This document shows, piece by piece, positions 1-11,926 of a DNA stretch of 64,000 nt. Positions within the stretch are counted from its first letter, which is position 1, and every line of letters starts with the position of its first letter. The notes under the pieces were generated by a model, which ran no database searches, was not told the origin of the DNA, and worked only from the letters and a program-made list of their open reading frames with translations. The position numbers and the translations under genes were made by a program. Source of the stretch: Pogonophryne albipinna (Eukaryota; Chordata; Actinopteri; Perciformes; Artedidraconidae); the NCBI GenBank assembly GCA_028583405.1, contig CM053263.1, forward strand, positions 4,440,715 through 4,504,714, written 5' to 3'.

Positions 1-226
1 TGCACTTCCAAGTTTATTATTATGTCTTGAGGTGCTAGTCTTGGTTTAAAAAAACAAATGTAATTACAAACATATTCATATGAAAATGTTTGTCATATCT
101 AGGTTTAATAATAACATTAGCGTATACAACATCGTTTGATTTGATTGATTCTCCAACATCTTTATACGTTATATAATTTGAGAGTATTTGATATTTTGGT
201 GTTCTTTACAAGACATAATTGTTATC

Positions 227-547
227 AGAGGTGGGACAAGTATCCAGATCATGTACTTACGTCAAAGTAGAGTGTAGGAATACTCTGTTACATGTCAAAT
301 CCTTGCATTGAAAATGTTACTCAGTAAAAGTACTCATTCTGCAGATTGCCCCATTTTAGAATAATATATGATGTGTTTTTATTATAATTATTGATGCATT
401 AAAGTGTTGGTAAAGGTGAAGCTAGTTTTAACCTCTGAATTGAAGTGGAAGTACAAAGTAGCAGAAAATATAAATACTCAAGTAAAGTGCTGGTATCTCA
501 AAATTGTACAGTGCTTGAGTAAATGGTTGTTTATTTTTGCACCACTG
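227..547. mobile_element. hAT-type non-autonomous element, 'AGTAC-rich' family, copy in epyc intron
   Basis: Begins CAGAGGTGGGA and ends CACCACTG, with an interior of AGTAAAAGTACT-like strings. The same ends and interior recur at 18998-19538 and 31765-32243, where 8-bp target duplications are visible. Here the flanks only loosely match, so this is an older or decayed copy. Confidence 0.55.
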
Positions 548-576
548 ATTTTTGTATAATTGATCTTTCTATCCAG

Positions 577-2047
577 GATATGACCGGCCTGTTGTACCTG
601 TACCTCACAGACAACAACATTGATTACATCCCTGTGCCTCTACCAGACAGCCTGCGATCTCTACACTTACAGGTACATCTGCTTTGGCCCCATGGATCAT
701 CAATTCCCATCAATGGCCAACACTAAAATGCTTCTTTTTTTTTACATGTTTGAATTTGATATGAAAATAAGGGAAATGAGAAAGCAATCTGGAATAATAA
801 ATCAACAGGCTATCTTCACCCACAAAGGTGTTTTCACGTTGGTCTGATTACACCTCTTCTCTTGTCGAAGTGGGTGGAGCTATAATGAAATGACATGATG
901 TCACTAAACTTCACAAACCAATAAGAATGGGTTTTGCCCTAACAGGTGCAACACAATCAAGCTGCTCAGAGGGATGTCAAGAACTCACACACAAGTGGTC
1001 CCATTCGGCAGATTGAAAACACCTGTGTGGTGGGGGGGTCATGGGATAGCCTTTAAGAAGCTCACTCAAATGAAAGAAATCCTTCCATGCAGTTTCTCTG
1101 CACAAAAGCTGCAAGCACTTCCTGAACATCCTGAGAAACCAGACGTATTAATGCCGCCCTACAAAGCAAACACTGAACGTTTTTGACACTGGTATCCTAC
1201 TGAATCCTTTCCAAAAAGCTTGTTTAATCTGTTCAGGTTCTGCTTTCAACAAACAAAACAAATTGACCCCGATAGAGGCCACAGGCCAAAGTAGTCATTA
1301 ACCATTCAAATAGATTTGTATATTAAAGTGTTGGTGGAGTTTCACCTCCTTGTACTTTTTACCTCAATCTTTTACAGAGTATGTAAAGTTGTGTTGGAAA
1401 AAACTTCTCTGATTTAAAAGGAATAAATATGAAAATATAAATATATATTACACATGACTTTCCTGAATGTACAAAGCTGTGAAGGTTGATGATCAAAGAA
1501 CTTAACCTTTTACCACACACATTTGATATCTAGCTGAATGACTGTATGATATACCAGGAGGAAATAAGCAGAAATTATCCACATTAGAGGGAATGAAACA
1601 CAATAACTATTGGAATCTATTATAATAATTGGGTCATTTGGCAATTTTTCTTATTTTTCCAGAGTAACAAACTACTTTGTCTTAGTGAGAAAAAAAAAAT
1701 CTTGCCTATATAAGGGGCTAAAAGTCATGGCCTTATGTCAAACGGCAATATAAGGCGATAAACCCTGCTTTATTCTAATCTATAATGATTACATTTCTCC
1801 ATGATAATATGATTTATCAAGAGTTACATACGCATTGAGATGTATCTCATTATGTATCTTCCTATCTTCTACACAGCGTAACAATATTCAGACGATGCAC
1901 GAGGACACGTTCTGCAACCTGAAAGACTTCAACTACATCAGAAACGCACTGGAGGACATCCGTCTGGACGGCAACCCCATCAACCTCAGCAGGACCCCGC
2001 AGGCCTACATCTGCCTGCCCCGCATCCCCATCGGGGATCTCATCTAA
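577..2047 (+). CDS. epyc: Epiphycan-like small leucine-rich proteoglycan, last two coding exons
   Basis: Two in-phase coding exons, 577-672 (32 codons) and 1877-2047 (56 codons plus TAA), joined at phase 0. The first encodes a leucine-rich repeat (LYLTDNN, then a proline-rich turn and LHLQ). The second continues with RNNIQ, the Cys of EDTFC, then ALEDIRLDGNPINLS and the terminal CLPR. Two cysteines flanking the last repeat with a long 'ear' loop are the C-terminal cap of extracellular SLRPs. The residues recall epiphycan, a class III SLRP of cartilage matrix; opticin and mimecan are the alternatives. Signal peptide, N-terminal Cys cluster and earlier repeats lie left of the window. The intron carries a short inverted-repeat transposon copy. 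Family identity is firm; the symbol is from memory of the family. Confidence 0.82.
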
Positions 2048-2652
2048 CCACAGACACAAACCTACACTGTTGCACACGGACTCACACAAATACAACCACA
2101 TGCACACATCTTTGTACATATTGACACACCAAAGCCACACATGCAGACATGCTAACTATTTATCAATACTCAAAATTAAATTAATTGCAATTACAAACTC
2201 ATACATGCTGCTGACATTATGGATTGGTAAACATTTGTGTGGAAATGTATGTTCCATAAACAACGAACAGATTCTGGTGATCAAGCACATACATACTTTT
2301 TTTTATAACGCAACGTATTGAATTTGTCACTCTCACATTCCCTCACAAAATGCATGTTCACACACATAAGAACTTTTTCATAAGCCAAACTGTTCCACAA
2401 CTTGATTTATAGAAAACAATAGACAACATTTGGAGAAATCAGTTTATTAAAAACCCTCAAATGTCATGTACGTGTCTGTTTTAGTGTTTGTTCATGACTG
2501 GCAAAAAAATACAACCAGTAATATTTTTTAATGTTTTGTTTTGTAAAAAAATAATATTAATATTAATGACAAATCTAACACTTTTGGAAATGTATACTAG
2601 CATAAACTTATTGAAGCTGGAGCTTAATGGAGGTACATTGAGTATCTAATGC

Positions 2653-2658
2653 AATAAA
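2653..2658 (+). terminator. Poly(A) signal of the epiphycan-like gene
   Basis: AATAAA lies about 600 bp after the stop codon, in an AT-rich stretch without an ORF. It is the first canonical hexamer on this strand after the gene. Inferred 3' end, with no direct proof of cleavage here. Confidence 0.45.
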
Positions 2659-3104
2659 AGACGCATTTAAACACAATCATTTGTTGTAAAGTCTGTACTG
2701 TAATATAAAAATATAAATTCTGAAAAAAAGATTTTTTACATGAACTGCAATATTTGGTAAAATTCATTTCAGAGTGATGTTTAAACCGTGCACAATAGCC
2801 AATACCAAAGACTCTAATGTCTAGAGTGGATCAAATAAAGAATATTGTTTGATTTGGGGGGGGGGGTTGTTGATTTTTATTGTGGATGGGGTTAAGAATA
2901 ATGCTAATAGCTTGCTATTGTGTGCTCTGTATGGAATAACCACAAGTGAATAAAGTTGTTTTGAAGACCTCTCCAAACTAGGAGTGGCTCAAAGTTTTCA
3001 TTGACGGTGAATGTACATTTTGATTTGTATGGACTTAACTCATTTAGAAAACTGCTCAAAAAGACCTTTCTCCATGGATGTGTTGTGCAGAGATGCCTCA
3101 TGAA
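2659..3104. other. Convergent intergenic gap
   Basis: Between the 3' ends of the epiphycan-like gene (+) and the SANT-like gene (-). AT-rich, with a run of about ten G near 2857 and a TTTATT near 2875 that could be the poly(A) signal of the minus-strand gene. No gene seen. Confidence 0.5.
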
Positions 3105-4871
3105 TCAAAAGTTTTCAATAAGTTTTTCAAACAAGTTGAGGAACTGCTCCTTCCTGTCTGTGACATCTGAGTGTTTCCGCTTGCGGCTGTCTTCTGTACC
3201 GTCCTCAGTCCTTTCTCCGGGTGCAGAACGTCTCTCCAGCCTGGCTTTCTCTCTCTCCAGAGCCAGCCGGTCCTGTCTCACAGCCTCCTTGTCCCTGTCC
3301 AACATCACCTTCTCCCTCTCCAAAAGGGCCTTTTCTCTCTCTATGATCGCCCTCTCTCTTTCCAGGGAGGCTCGCTCTCGGTCCAGAGCGGCGATCTCCC
3401 TGTCCAGCACCGCCCTCTCCCTCTGTAGCACCTGCTGCTCCCTCTCCATCACCCGTTTCTCGCTTTTCATCAAGTCCCTCTCATGCTCCATGTCTTGCAT
3501 CATGCTTCCGTCCTCCGTGATCTCCTCATCCTCGTCTCCGTTCAGGGTGACCTCAATCTCAGGCTCTCCTGCGATGGAGGCCATAGAGGAGCTAGGTACC
3601 ATGGGTATCTTCCTCCTCTTGCGTTTGGAGATTGAGGGGAAATGAGCGCTGCGGGGTAAGGCCTCGAGGAGGGGGGTGTCGCCATCCAGTCGACCCTCCA
3701 TAGCGTCGTCCATCACGTTGAAGAAAGGCCAGCCTTCAGGGTACACTTTCACTCCAGCTGGAGGGTTCTTTAGCCCCTGAAGAAGAAAAGTTAAAAATCA
3801 AAAACGACATTTGTAAAAGTGCTTGAAAAATCTATGGGGTTCTTTGTTCCTGTACCTTGTATCTCTTCTTCAGGTTTTCCCATTTTTTGGATGCTTGAAT
3901 ATGGCTCATCTGGTAATGCAAGCGCATATGTTGTAGGATTGCCCTGAAAAAACAACACACAAAAACATTAGAGCTAACACAATGAGTTGATCTATTCAAT
4001 ATATATCGAATATTTATTGAGTCGATAAATCAATAAGTTGTACTATTATTGTTTTAAATATAAATTCCCAAATGTCACTGGTTTTAGCTTTTTTAAATAT
4101 GAATGTCAACAAAAACGTTTAAACTTGATGTCCTACCTCCATGCCCACATGGACGTATTTCTCTTTCCAGAGAAGAGGTTATTATTCTTAACCCTCAGCT
4201 TCACAAAGTCTTCAATTTCCTTGACACTCACTGAGGGAGAGAGAGAGAGAAGAAAATTGTTAGAAATTACTTCATGAGGGCTTTTGTAAAATATAGATAA
4301 AAACTGAAACCCTCAACTCAAATCAAGCATAAAAACGTATTAAAATCAGTTTTTTTTTAATGCAGTGTGCAGACTGCATTTCAGCTGATTATGAGCAGTG
4401 TCACCCTTAATTACAGAACGTGTACCGAATACTGGAGTCCATTCCCTTTTTAATTCAATTAAAACATAACACCATCTCAAACTGTAAAAAGCAACTCATT
4501 TAAAATGAAGTTAGCAGACCATACCAATCTACTGTGTATTAATGTGTGGCCTCATGGTAAGTCTATGCTCACTTACACAAATAGTACATAACAAACACAA
4601 CCTACATACCAGTGTGTAGGCCAGTTTAAATAGCCTGCGTGTATTAACCATATTCACTTGTTATTGTTGAATTCATTCTTACTTCCCGGGCACTTCAGCG
4701 TGGAGCCCACTTGCTAGGATGCTAGGTGCCCAAGCTAACTCTCATTATCTGTGAGTTAGTTTGAATAAAACATGACTTTTCCTGCTGCCTATACTTACTT
4801 TTATATGTGTACTCCACGGGGCACACTTTATTATAAGTGGTGCTCGTGTAATCGTGATCTTCGTTTTCCAT
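3105..4871 (-). CDS. Myb/SANT-like DNA-binding protein with heptad-repeat coiled coil
   Basis: Four coding exons on the minus strand: 4799-4871 (ATG at 4871), 4137-4230, 3856-3943 and 3105-3776. Each has GT-AG borders and compatible phases, giving 308 aa. Residues about 20-90 form a trihelix/Myb_DNA-bind_4-type domain with spaced aromatic residues (MWAW, KKWENLKKRYK). It is followed by a PPAGVKVYPEGWPFF linker, a basic KRKRRK motif (likely nuclear localisation) and an acidic patch. About residues 181-270 are a charged coiled coil of seven-residue repeats such as REKALLE. Proteins of this build are usually nuclear, often transposase-derived, and of unknown target. It lies head-to-head with the CCCH/WWE gene (444 bp between start codons). 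I do not recognise a specific orthologue. Confidence 0.85.
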
Positions 4872-5314
4872 GTTTCCCTCGTTTACGTTCTTCGTTTAGT
4901 ACCCTTCGTAGGAAAAGACGGGAAGGTACTTCCGCCTTTAGAGGGACCTAATCTTCTTCTTCTTCTTCTAATAGAGCGGGTATAGGGCCGTATCAGCTCA
5001 CCATTGCCATCTAGCGGTGTGGAGGTTTAGCATACTGCTAAATAAAATAGTAATATTACATAGAATCCAGCTGTTTTTGCTCTCCCACGCAATATTTGTG
5101 AACCTATACAGTTTACAATAACACTTTGAACGTTACATTGACATTGCATATTGTTTAACTGCTTGAATGTGTATTCCTTTAAGTAGTTGTAGTTCAAATC
5201 AGCAGTCGATCTTGCTATGATTTCACATCTGCATTACCAGCTGCTCGTCAAACAGCGTGTGGGAGTGGCTGTAGGCTAGATATGAGTTAGGGAAACGAAA
5301 GTGTTAGATAGAGA
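4872..5314. promoter_or_regulatory. Presumed bidirectional promoter region
   Basis: 443 bp separate the start codons of the SANT-like gene (-) and the CCCH/WWE gene (+). It contains a short (TTC)n tract at about 4951-4968 that resembles a LINE 3' tail, and GGGAAACGAAAGTG at 5290-5303, an IRF-type core only about 12 bp before the WWE start codon. No TATA box is evident. Shared promoter use is inferred from spacing. Confidence 0.45.
5290..5303 (+). promoter_or_regulatory. IRF-type site next to the CCCH/WWE start codon
   Basis: GGGAAACGAAAGTG contains the AANNGAAA IRF core. The 12-mer GAAACGAAAGTG is identical to part of the ISRE upstream of the second WWE gene, which suggests a promoter inherited by duplication. 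It is a one-base-spaced variant rather than a perfect ISRE. Confidence 0.5.
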
Positions 5315-5997
5315 ATGGCGTCTGCCTATCGTGAGTACATCATTATAATAATATTCATACTATAATAATATAATATAATGAGTTACTTATGTGTTTTTGT
5401 TTTATCGACACGCTTAGGCACCCTTTTGCCCTCATAAAAAGAGTGGCCACTGGCCACTGTATGTTATTATATGCAAAATGAGACATTTTGAGTTGTAGTA
5501 GATGTTGATATGAGGCAACATCAAAAAAGATTAATAGAAGTCTGACTCTATATGCCACGTTATAGGGGAAACACGATGAAAGTATTACCTCGCAATCGGA
5601 CAGTCAGACACAGATTTATAAGAAGTGGCGATGATTGTTTGAAAACATGACATAAAAGTTTCAGTTTCGTTTCTTGATGAGCTCTCTGTTCTACTGAAGC
5701 CCAAACATATCTGGTAATAATCATGGTTTACTTTAATTTCTCATTTACTCGGAGTTAACCCTCTATGGCATGACTTTTTATTTTGGGAGGAAAACAATTT
5801 TTCACCATGTGTTTTAGGAGCTTAGGGGTCCCTGATATTATATCAATTATAAAATGTGACCCCCCCCTCACCCCTCAACCAGGGGTTGGTTTGTTGCCTC
5901 AGGGCAACACTGTGCTACGAGGGTATTGAAACACCAAGGATTTCTACAATTCAGAAGAAATATAAAAAACAACTCTATATGAATTCAAAAGGTTTTC

Positions 5998-6081
<84 letters not shown>

Positions 6082-6082
6082 A

Positions 6083-6153
<71 letters not shown>

Positions 6154-6164
6154 TGAGTGAGTGA

Positions 6165-6214
<50 letters not shown>

Positions 6215-6288
6215 ATATGTGTGTGTGTATGTATATGTGTGTGTGTGTGTGTGTGGGTGTGTGTGTGTGGGTGTGTGTGTGAGTGTGT

Positions 6289-6339
<51 letters not shown>

Positions 6340-9300
6340 TATGTGTGTGTGTCTATGTGTGTGTGTCTGTGTGCCTAACCCTATCTTGACCTTCACTGTC
6401 CTCACTGTCAGACGGAATAGCCCTAACAGCCTGATCGTGTCCCTTCTGCCCATAACATGTGTTGGTGTCCATTTCCTGTAAATATCAGTAGAGGTAAAAA
6501 CATTGATTAGGTTTATCATTTTACAGCTGAGCACACTTGCATGATATTGCCTGGAAAAAAGTGGTCAAGTGGCACAGTGTTGCCCTGAGGCAACGAACAA
6601 AAAAACATAGTTTTAGCTAATTAATAAATACATAATAAGTCTTTAAACAATCAAATATACTTCTTTACGTATTCATGCACATGCATGTATTTTTTATTTT
6701 AAGTTGTGTACATTTCTAATATGTTAAAAAGTGAAATGTATCTTACCAAGTGGTGGCCCTGAGTCCCCTGCAGCTTTGCTTGCAGAAAGGACTGCTCCAC
6801 CCCCAGACAAAATGCCACACCCATATAATTCCCTCATTTTATTGGACAGGTGTCAGGTGACATTGTGTATATTTAAAAAAATAAAAATATTTAGAGGTAC
6901 AGTGTGAGATCGAAAAAAGTGGTTTGTTGCCTGAGGGCAACAGTATGCCATAGAGCAGTGCTTCTCAAACTTTTTTCAGTAATGTAACCCCTTTGAAACA
7001 TTTTCTCAGCCAAGTACCCCCGGACCGATCCCGAACATTTTGGATCGATAAAGCCTATATAAATAATTACAATATAGTGATGTTCCCTCAGTGTGTGATG
7101 TATTAACTCCTTCGTGTTATGCATTACAACAAACTAAGGATATTTTCACTTTATGCCTGAAAAAAAATAACATAACACTTTTATAAAACAGATTTTTCCA
7201 AGGAGTTTTTCAATTTAAGTAATATGTTATTGTGAAAAACTATAAAATACAATACACATTATATGAGGACCCTTTTGGTGGTTCTAGGAATGTTTTATAT
7301 AAAATTGTGTTTTCTATTTAACTTATTTTACTAAGATTATTTTTTTAATTAATTAACCTTTTTTTTTTTTGTAATCTCACGTACCCCCTGCAGTACCCCA
7401 ACGTACCCCCAGGGGTCCGCGTACCCCCATTTGAGAATCACTGCCATAGAGGGTTAAATTAAATTCAGGGTTATTATCTTTCCTTCATTATACATTATTT
7501 TGCAACGTGTAGATCAGGGGTGCCCAACCAGTCGATCGCGATCGACCGGTCGATCGCGGGGAGATTCCCAGTCGATCGCGAGATGTGTCTAAAAATAGAA
7601 CAACAATATTCTGTTTTATCGTTAATGTCCTATAACATAATCTTCCTGTGCCAGAATAATGCACTTGGACGCATCAAAGCTTTGTGATTGGCCGGCGTGA
7701 CCCCATGTGTCGGGGCGTGGCTGGTGGGCAGTGGGCAGTGCACTAGTTCGCTAACGTTGTCCGTGTCAACACCAGGAGTGACAGTCCGCACACACACAAG
7801 ACCGCAATTATGGCAGAAGCAACACATATATAATTTTCACTCCGAGTGGGAGGATGATTATTTTTGTATCTATTCCAATTCAAAGTCCATCTGTCTCTCA
7901 TCTGCAATGCGAGCGTGGCTTTATCGAAGAAGGGTAATTTAGGAGCGGCATTTCAAAACTGCACAAACGCTACGAGACGGAATTCCCTCCTAATTCTGCC
8001 CTCCGCTCCCAAAAGGGGAGGAGCCTGAAAGGACAGCTAAATGCACAGCAGTCCATTTTCACCAGGCCCAACAACAAGAGCAAGGCTGCTACCATAGCAT
8101 CTTATCGTGTCAGTCACGTTCTTGCGAAACACATGAAGTCTTTCAAAGACGGCGAAGTTGTGAAAGAAGCATTCCTGGAGGCTGCCGACGCGTAATAAAA
8201 ATAACAGTAGCATTTCAACAGGTTTTTGATATGATAAAAACTCAAGTTAGATACCGTTATTAATCAGCTGTAAGTTTGAGTTTGTTTGAACTTATTCATT
8301 ATAATTATTGTACAAAATGGTATAAGAATGCAAACTTAAATTGATTATAGTCTATCATCAATTCAGGTTAAGAAACTAGTGTTGCTTGCATCCTATTTTA
8401 AAGGCATTTCTTTTTATAATCTACTAAAATGCAACCAAAAAAGGGTTTAATTCTATTAATTGTGTCTTTTTTTATTGCACTGTTGCAGCAGATTCCTGAG
8501 TAGCTTCAGATCTGAGTTGTCTTATTAGTAAGCCTAATTTATACTTTTGTAGCAACACTTTTTTATATAATGGCAAAGAAAGGGTTCAGAGTCTTTTCTT
8601 TTTTCCCTGTGTCATATGTGGCAGCACTGTTCAATGTTTCTTGAAAACATTACCCACTGTAGTGACGTGTGAATAAACTCCAACTCTGTATCAACAACAC
8701 TGTTGTGTAGCTTCAGTTAAATACTTGTATGTGTGTAGATTAGAAAGAGGTAAGATAAAGGATCTGCAGTATTTTATGAAGTATTAATCGTACAAAGGTC
8801 AGTTTTATACAAGTAGAAGTGTGTATTTACCTGGTAGTAGGCTGTCAGTATTGACTACGCCTCTCTATTAGGACTGGTAGATCTCGGCAGACTGGCAACT
8901 TTGGTTCAAAAAAGGTTGGGCACCCCTGGTGTAGATCATGGCCATACAGCATAGGCCTACTGGATATGATCTAATGACCCAGCAGGGGGCAGCAAATAAA
9001 GATAATAAGTAATTTTTTTCAATATTAACTTCACTTTCTTTTAAAATGTGTTTTAAAATGTACTTCAAAGAATGTCTTATGGCCCTTTATTTAAAAAAAC
9101 GAATAATTAAAAAGTTAACTTTGATTAATTGTTTACCATTTCTCATTGAACAAATATCAGTACAGAAAACAATTGCAACATAACAACTAAAAGTGTCCCC
9201 ACTTTTCACCCTTAAAGGATAATGATCATGTTCAGTCATTATCAATGGGAATTTTGTTCAAGTGTTCACCAAATATGTAAACAAATTTTGATGTGTGTTT

Positions 9301-11926
9301 TTCATTCTCAATTATTGTTTTGTGCCATTGTTCCCAGTTGCTGACGAGGAAAAGCCCTCTAGTGACCCTGAATCCTGCTCTGAGGCGGAATCAGACACCA
9401 GTGAAGAGTCTGACAGTGACAGTGATTCAGATGAAGGAGATGGTTTTCAGGTTGGAGAAGATATTTGAGTCAGCATCTATTTATTGCACATGAGGTGGAT
9501 CCATTTAAGGCCTTACGTATTTTTTAAGGCAGATGTTATTTGCACCCAGGTGACTTTAGTGGAACATACTAGTTGTATAGCTACATTGGCTATTTACACC
9601 CTGGGTGTACTGTTAAAATGTAATAAATACTTTTTTTTAAATAGTTACATTATTGGAATATCATGGATGTTATGCTAAAGAGAGTTTATTGCCATGTTTT
9701 ACACCCTCTATTTTTCACACTGATGTAGAACTTTACTTTATTTACCAATTGAGTGATTCAAAAACTTTCCATTTTCAGTTGGATGAGAACGGGCCCTGCA
9801 AGTATTACAACAAAGGCCGGTGTCGGGATGGTGAGAGGTGCTCTTTCCAGCACGTCTGCCAGTTTGCCCTGACAGGAAGCTGTCGCAACGGGTCCAAGTG
9901 TAAGCTGAACCACCCCACAGGCGGGGGGGAGCCCTCGGGGGCCAGCAACCGGGATTCAGGCCGATCTACGTCTAGTGGTGAGGATTTTGTTGACTGGAAC
10001 GATCTTATCGACTCATCAATTAGTGGTTTTGAGTCACTACAAACGTCACTTTTTACTTTGCACAGTCATTTTTCAAAAAATGTAATTCTACATTTCGTCT
10101 TTTTAACCAGACTCAAAGCTCACTGATGGTAGATGCTACCAGTGGCAGCTGAATGATGGAAATGGTTGGATGGATGTTGCCAATGATCACATCCTCGAGG
10201 CCCAGTATTCGCTGCCTCACTGCAAAGGCATTAAAATCTACAACACACCATACGGGTAAGAGATAACAATGCAGTGCCGAAACATTTTCTACATCAAAAA
10301 CGGTTTAATGACTGATCTCTCTGTCTCTGTCTGTAGGGCAGTGAGTATGGTATTTAACCGGATGAGAGTGGATGGAAAGAGTCTGAGAGTGAGACGTTTG
10401 GATGATGGAAACACTGTGTGGATCTGGTACTGCACACTGAGTCGAAAGTGGATCAAGTATGGAGACAAGGTAGATAGAATTAAACGATAGGACCATGTGC
10501 AAAAAAAAGTCCCTAGTTTAACATTTGATCTTCTTGGTCAATTTGACAATGAATACTTTTTTTTCTGGACAGGACTCAAAGGGCCACCACAGTCCTGTGA
10601 AGAGCTCTGACATAGAGAACAAGTTCCAGAGTAACCCAACAAGTTCTGTCACGTTCAACGTCGGTGCTAAAACCTCTGAGATTAAATTCAGCGGTGAAGT
10701 ATACTCAAAAAACCTTCACCAAATGCACATGTTTACTAATCCTGTCCAACTAAATCCAAATGTAGAACATTGTGCCATTGGGAAGTACACACCCCATGAG
10801 AAATCAGGGTCGTGTGCACACATTAAAAGCAAAAGTTGTGATAATGAAGTCAGGAATATCCCAATAAGAATCTAAAGATATAGTGGAGGACCGGACTGCA
10901 AACCTAAATAGAAAACTATTTCTGAAGTGAAATACTTCCCAGGGAGTAAAAACCAAACAGCAGTCATTGAAATGTAAATACAACTGTAGAATTGAATAAT
11001 GTCATTCAAACAGCATTCAAATGTGCAGAAGTGTGCTCTTGAATGTGCGTAGATTACCTAAAATCAAATCCCAATCTATGTGTGAACTGGATTGTAAATT
11101 GGCCTAATGTTAGTTTCTTCTTAGAAAGCAGCTTTATTTTATTCTTTTTTTGGCAGAAATGCGACAGGTGTCCAAAAAGAAAAAGAGAAAAGTAACTCGT
11201 CGACCACTGTTCCGACAACAGCCCGCAGGAGCACAGTGAGTCTGGATTGTGTGAATAAACCATTTCCTAACGTCAAACCATTTCTTCAAATTAATCCAGA
11301 ATTTTATATTTACAGAGCTTCTCAAGCATCATTAGCTTTCCAGAATCTTTCTGTGGGATCCAAACCACAGTGGCAGTTTGAGGGGAACAGTGGAGCGTGG
11401 CATGTGTTCAAACACAGGGCAAGTTATCTGGTTCCATTAAGCTAAGAAATGGTATCTGTCTTTGTTATGAAGTGCAAAAAACATGATGTTTCAAATGGTT
11501 TCAGCAGAGAGGAACGTCGACTGAATGCTCAGTAACCAGTGATGAGATGGAGAGGAAGTACCAGCAAAACCCCCAGAGCAGCATGACCTTCGACGTGAAG
11601 GGACAGACCTACAAACTGGATTTTGCAGGTAGTTATTTTTCAAAAACTGTAAGAGGACACATTTTTTTTACTATATTTACTAATAAGTTCATGAGTTTAT
11701 AAATCGTGGTTTGTTACTAGGAAATCCTATAAAATACATGTTCCTGCTAAATAAAGCGTGAAAAAACAACTCTCCCTGCTATAATGAACTGTAAGTTGCT
11801 TGAACAGTAATCCTGAAACACAACATACAGTAGAGCATTTATTTGTTTTATTTTGCCTCTGCAGCGATGATCCAAACCAACCTGAACACCAAGCGTTCAC
11901 GCAGGATCCAACGTGTGCTGGTGTGA
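5315..11926 (+). CDS. CCCH zinc-finger and triple-WWE protein, PARP12/ZC3HAV1-like without PARP domain
   Basis: Ten coding exons in consistent phase: 5315-5330, 9338-9450, 9779-9977, 10111-10255, 10337-10469, 10573-10693, 11157-11235, 11316-11418, 11505-11628, 11865-11926 (TGA); 364 aa. Residues 10-43 are Ser/Asp/Glu-rich. Two CCCH fingers of C-x7-C-x5-C-x3-H type sit at C50-H68 and C70-H88. WWE modules follow at about 117-184, 185-243 and 288-344; the second and third are followed by a Lys/Arg-rich stretch. In PARP12/PARP13 such fingers bind RNA and WWE domains bind poly/ADP-ribose; the catalytic domain expected next is absent, and a stop and poly(A) signal follow. The role is probably innate antiviral sensing or binding, by inference. 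Exon 1 is only 16 coding nt, so the true first exon could differ. The last-but-two intron uses a GC donor. Confidence 0.85.
5657..5673 (-). promoter_or_regulatory. Interferon-stimulated response element in intron 1
   Basis: AGTTTCAGTTTCGTTTC, reading on the minus strand as GAAACGAAACTGAAACT. It contains the full GAAANNGAAACT ISRE consensus plus a third GAAA half-site. It lies about 340 bp downstream of the proposed start codon, in a position that could serve an alternative first exon or an intronic enhancer. Confidence 0.6.
5999..6375 (+). repeat. Long imperfect (GT)n microsatellite
   Basis: About 375 bp of GT repeats with interruptions (GAGTGAGT block near 6151-6170, TATGTATA and GGGTGT variants) in intron 1 of the CCCH/WWE gene. 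Open reading frames in it are low-complexity artefacts. Confidence 0.97.
6956..7443. mobile_element. hAT-type MITE with perfect 8-bp target duplication
   Basis: Begins CAGTGCTTCTCAAACTTTTT and ends TTTGAGAATCACTG, a Charlie-like hAT terminal inverted repeat. It is flanked on both sides by CCATAGAG (6948-6955 and 7444-7451). The 488-bp interior has GTACCCCC-rich stretches and no coding capacity. Confidence 0.9.
7515..8928 (+). mobile_element. hAT element with decayed transposase, 8-bp target duplication
   Basis: The ends CAGGGGTGCCCAACC and GGTTGGGCACCCCTG are perfect inverted repeats, flanked by GTGTAGAT at 7507-7514 and 8929-8936. Length is 1,414 bp. Near the left end is a CG-rich palindromic stretch built from GTCGATCGCG copies. 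It sits in intron 1 of the CCCH/WWE gene. Confidence 0.92.
7805..8195 (+). pseudogene. Broken hAT transposase N-terminal part (GTF2IRD2/ZBED-like)
   Basis: Peptide pieces in several frames read FHSEWEDDYF, CLSSAMRAWL, RHFKT and, near 8140-8190, SFKDGEVVKEAFLEAAD. These resemble the BED-finger and early region of the hAT transposase that also gave rise to vertebrate GTF2IRD2. Stops and frameshifts break it and the catalytic core is missing, so it is inactive. Confidence 0.75.

Noticed and set aside
3001..3645. 214-aa plus-strand Ser/Leu-rich frame
   Set aside because: Antisense shadow of the heptad-repeat exon of the SANT-like gene; no splice or start support.
5999..6375. CRISPR-like regular repeat
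   Set aside because: Simple dinucleotide repeat without unique spacers in a vertebrate-type genome.
5944..6534. Long His-Thr repeat open frame over the (GT)n tract
   Set aside because: It is a low-complexity reading of a dinucleotide microsatellite inside an intron.
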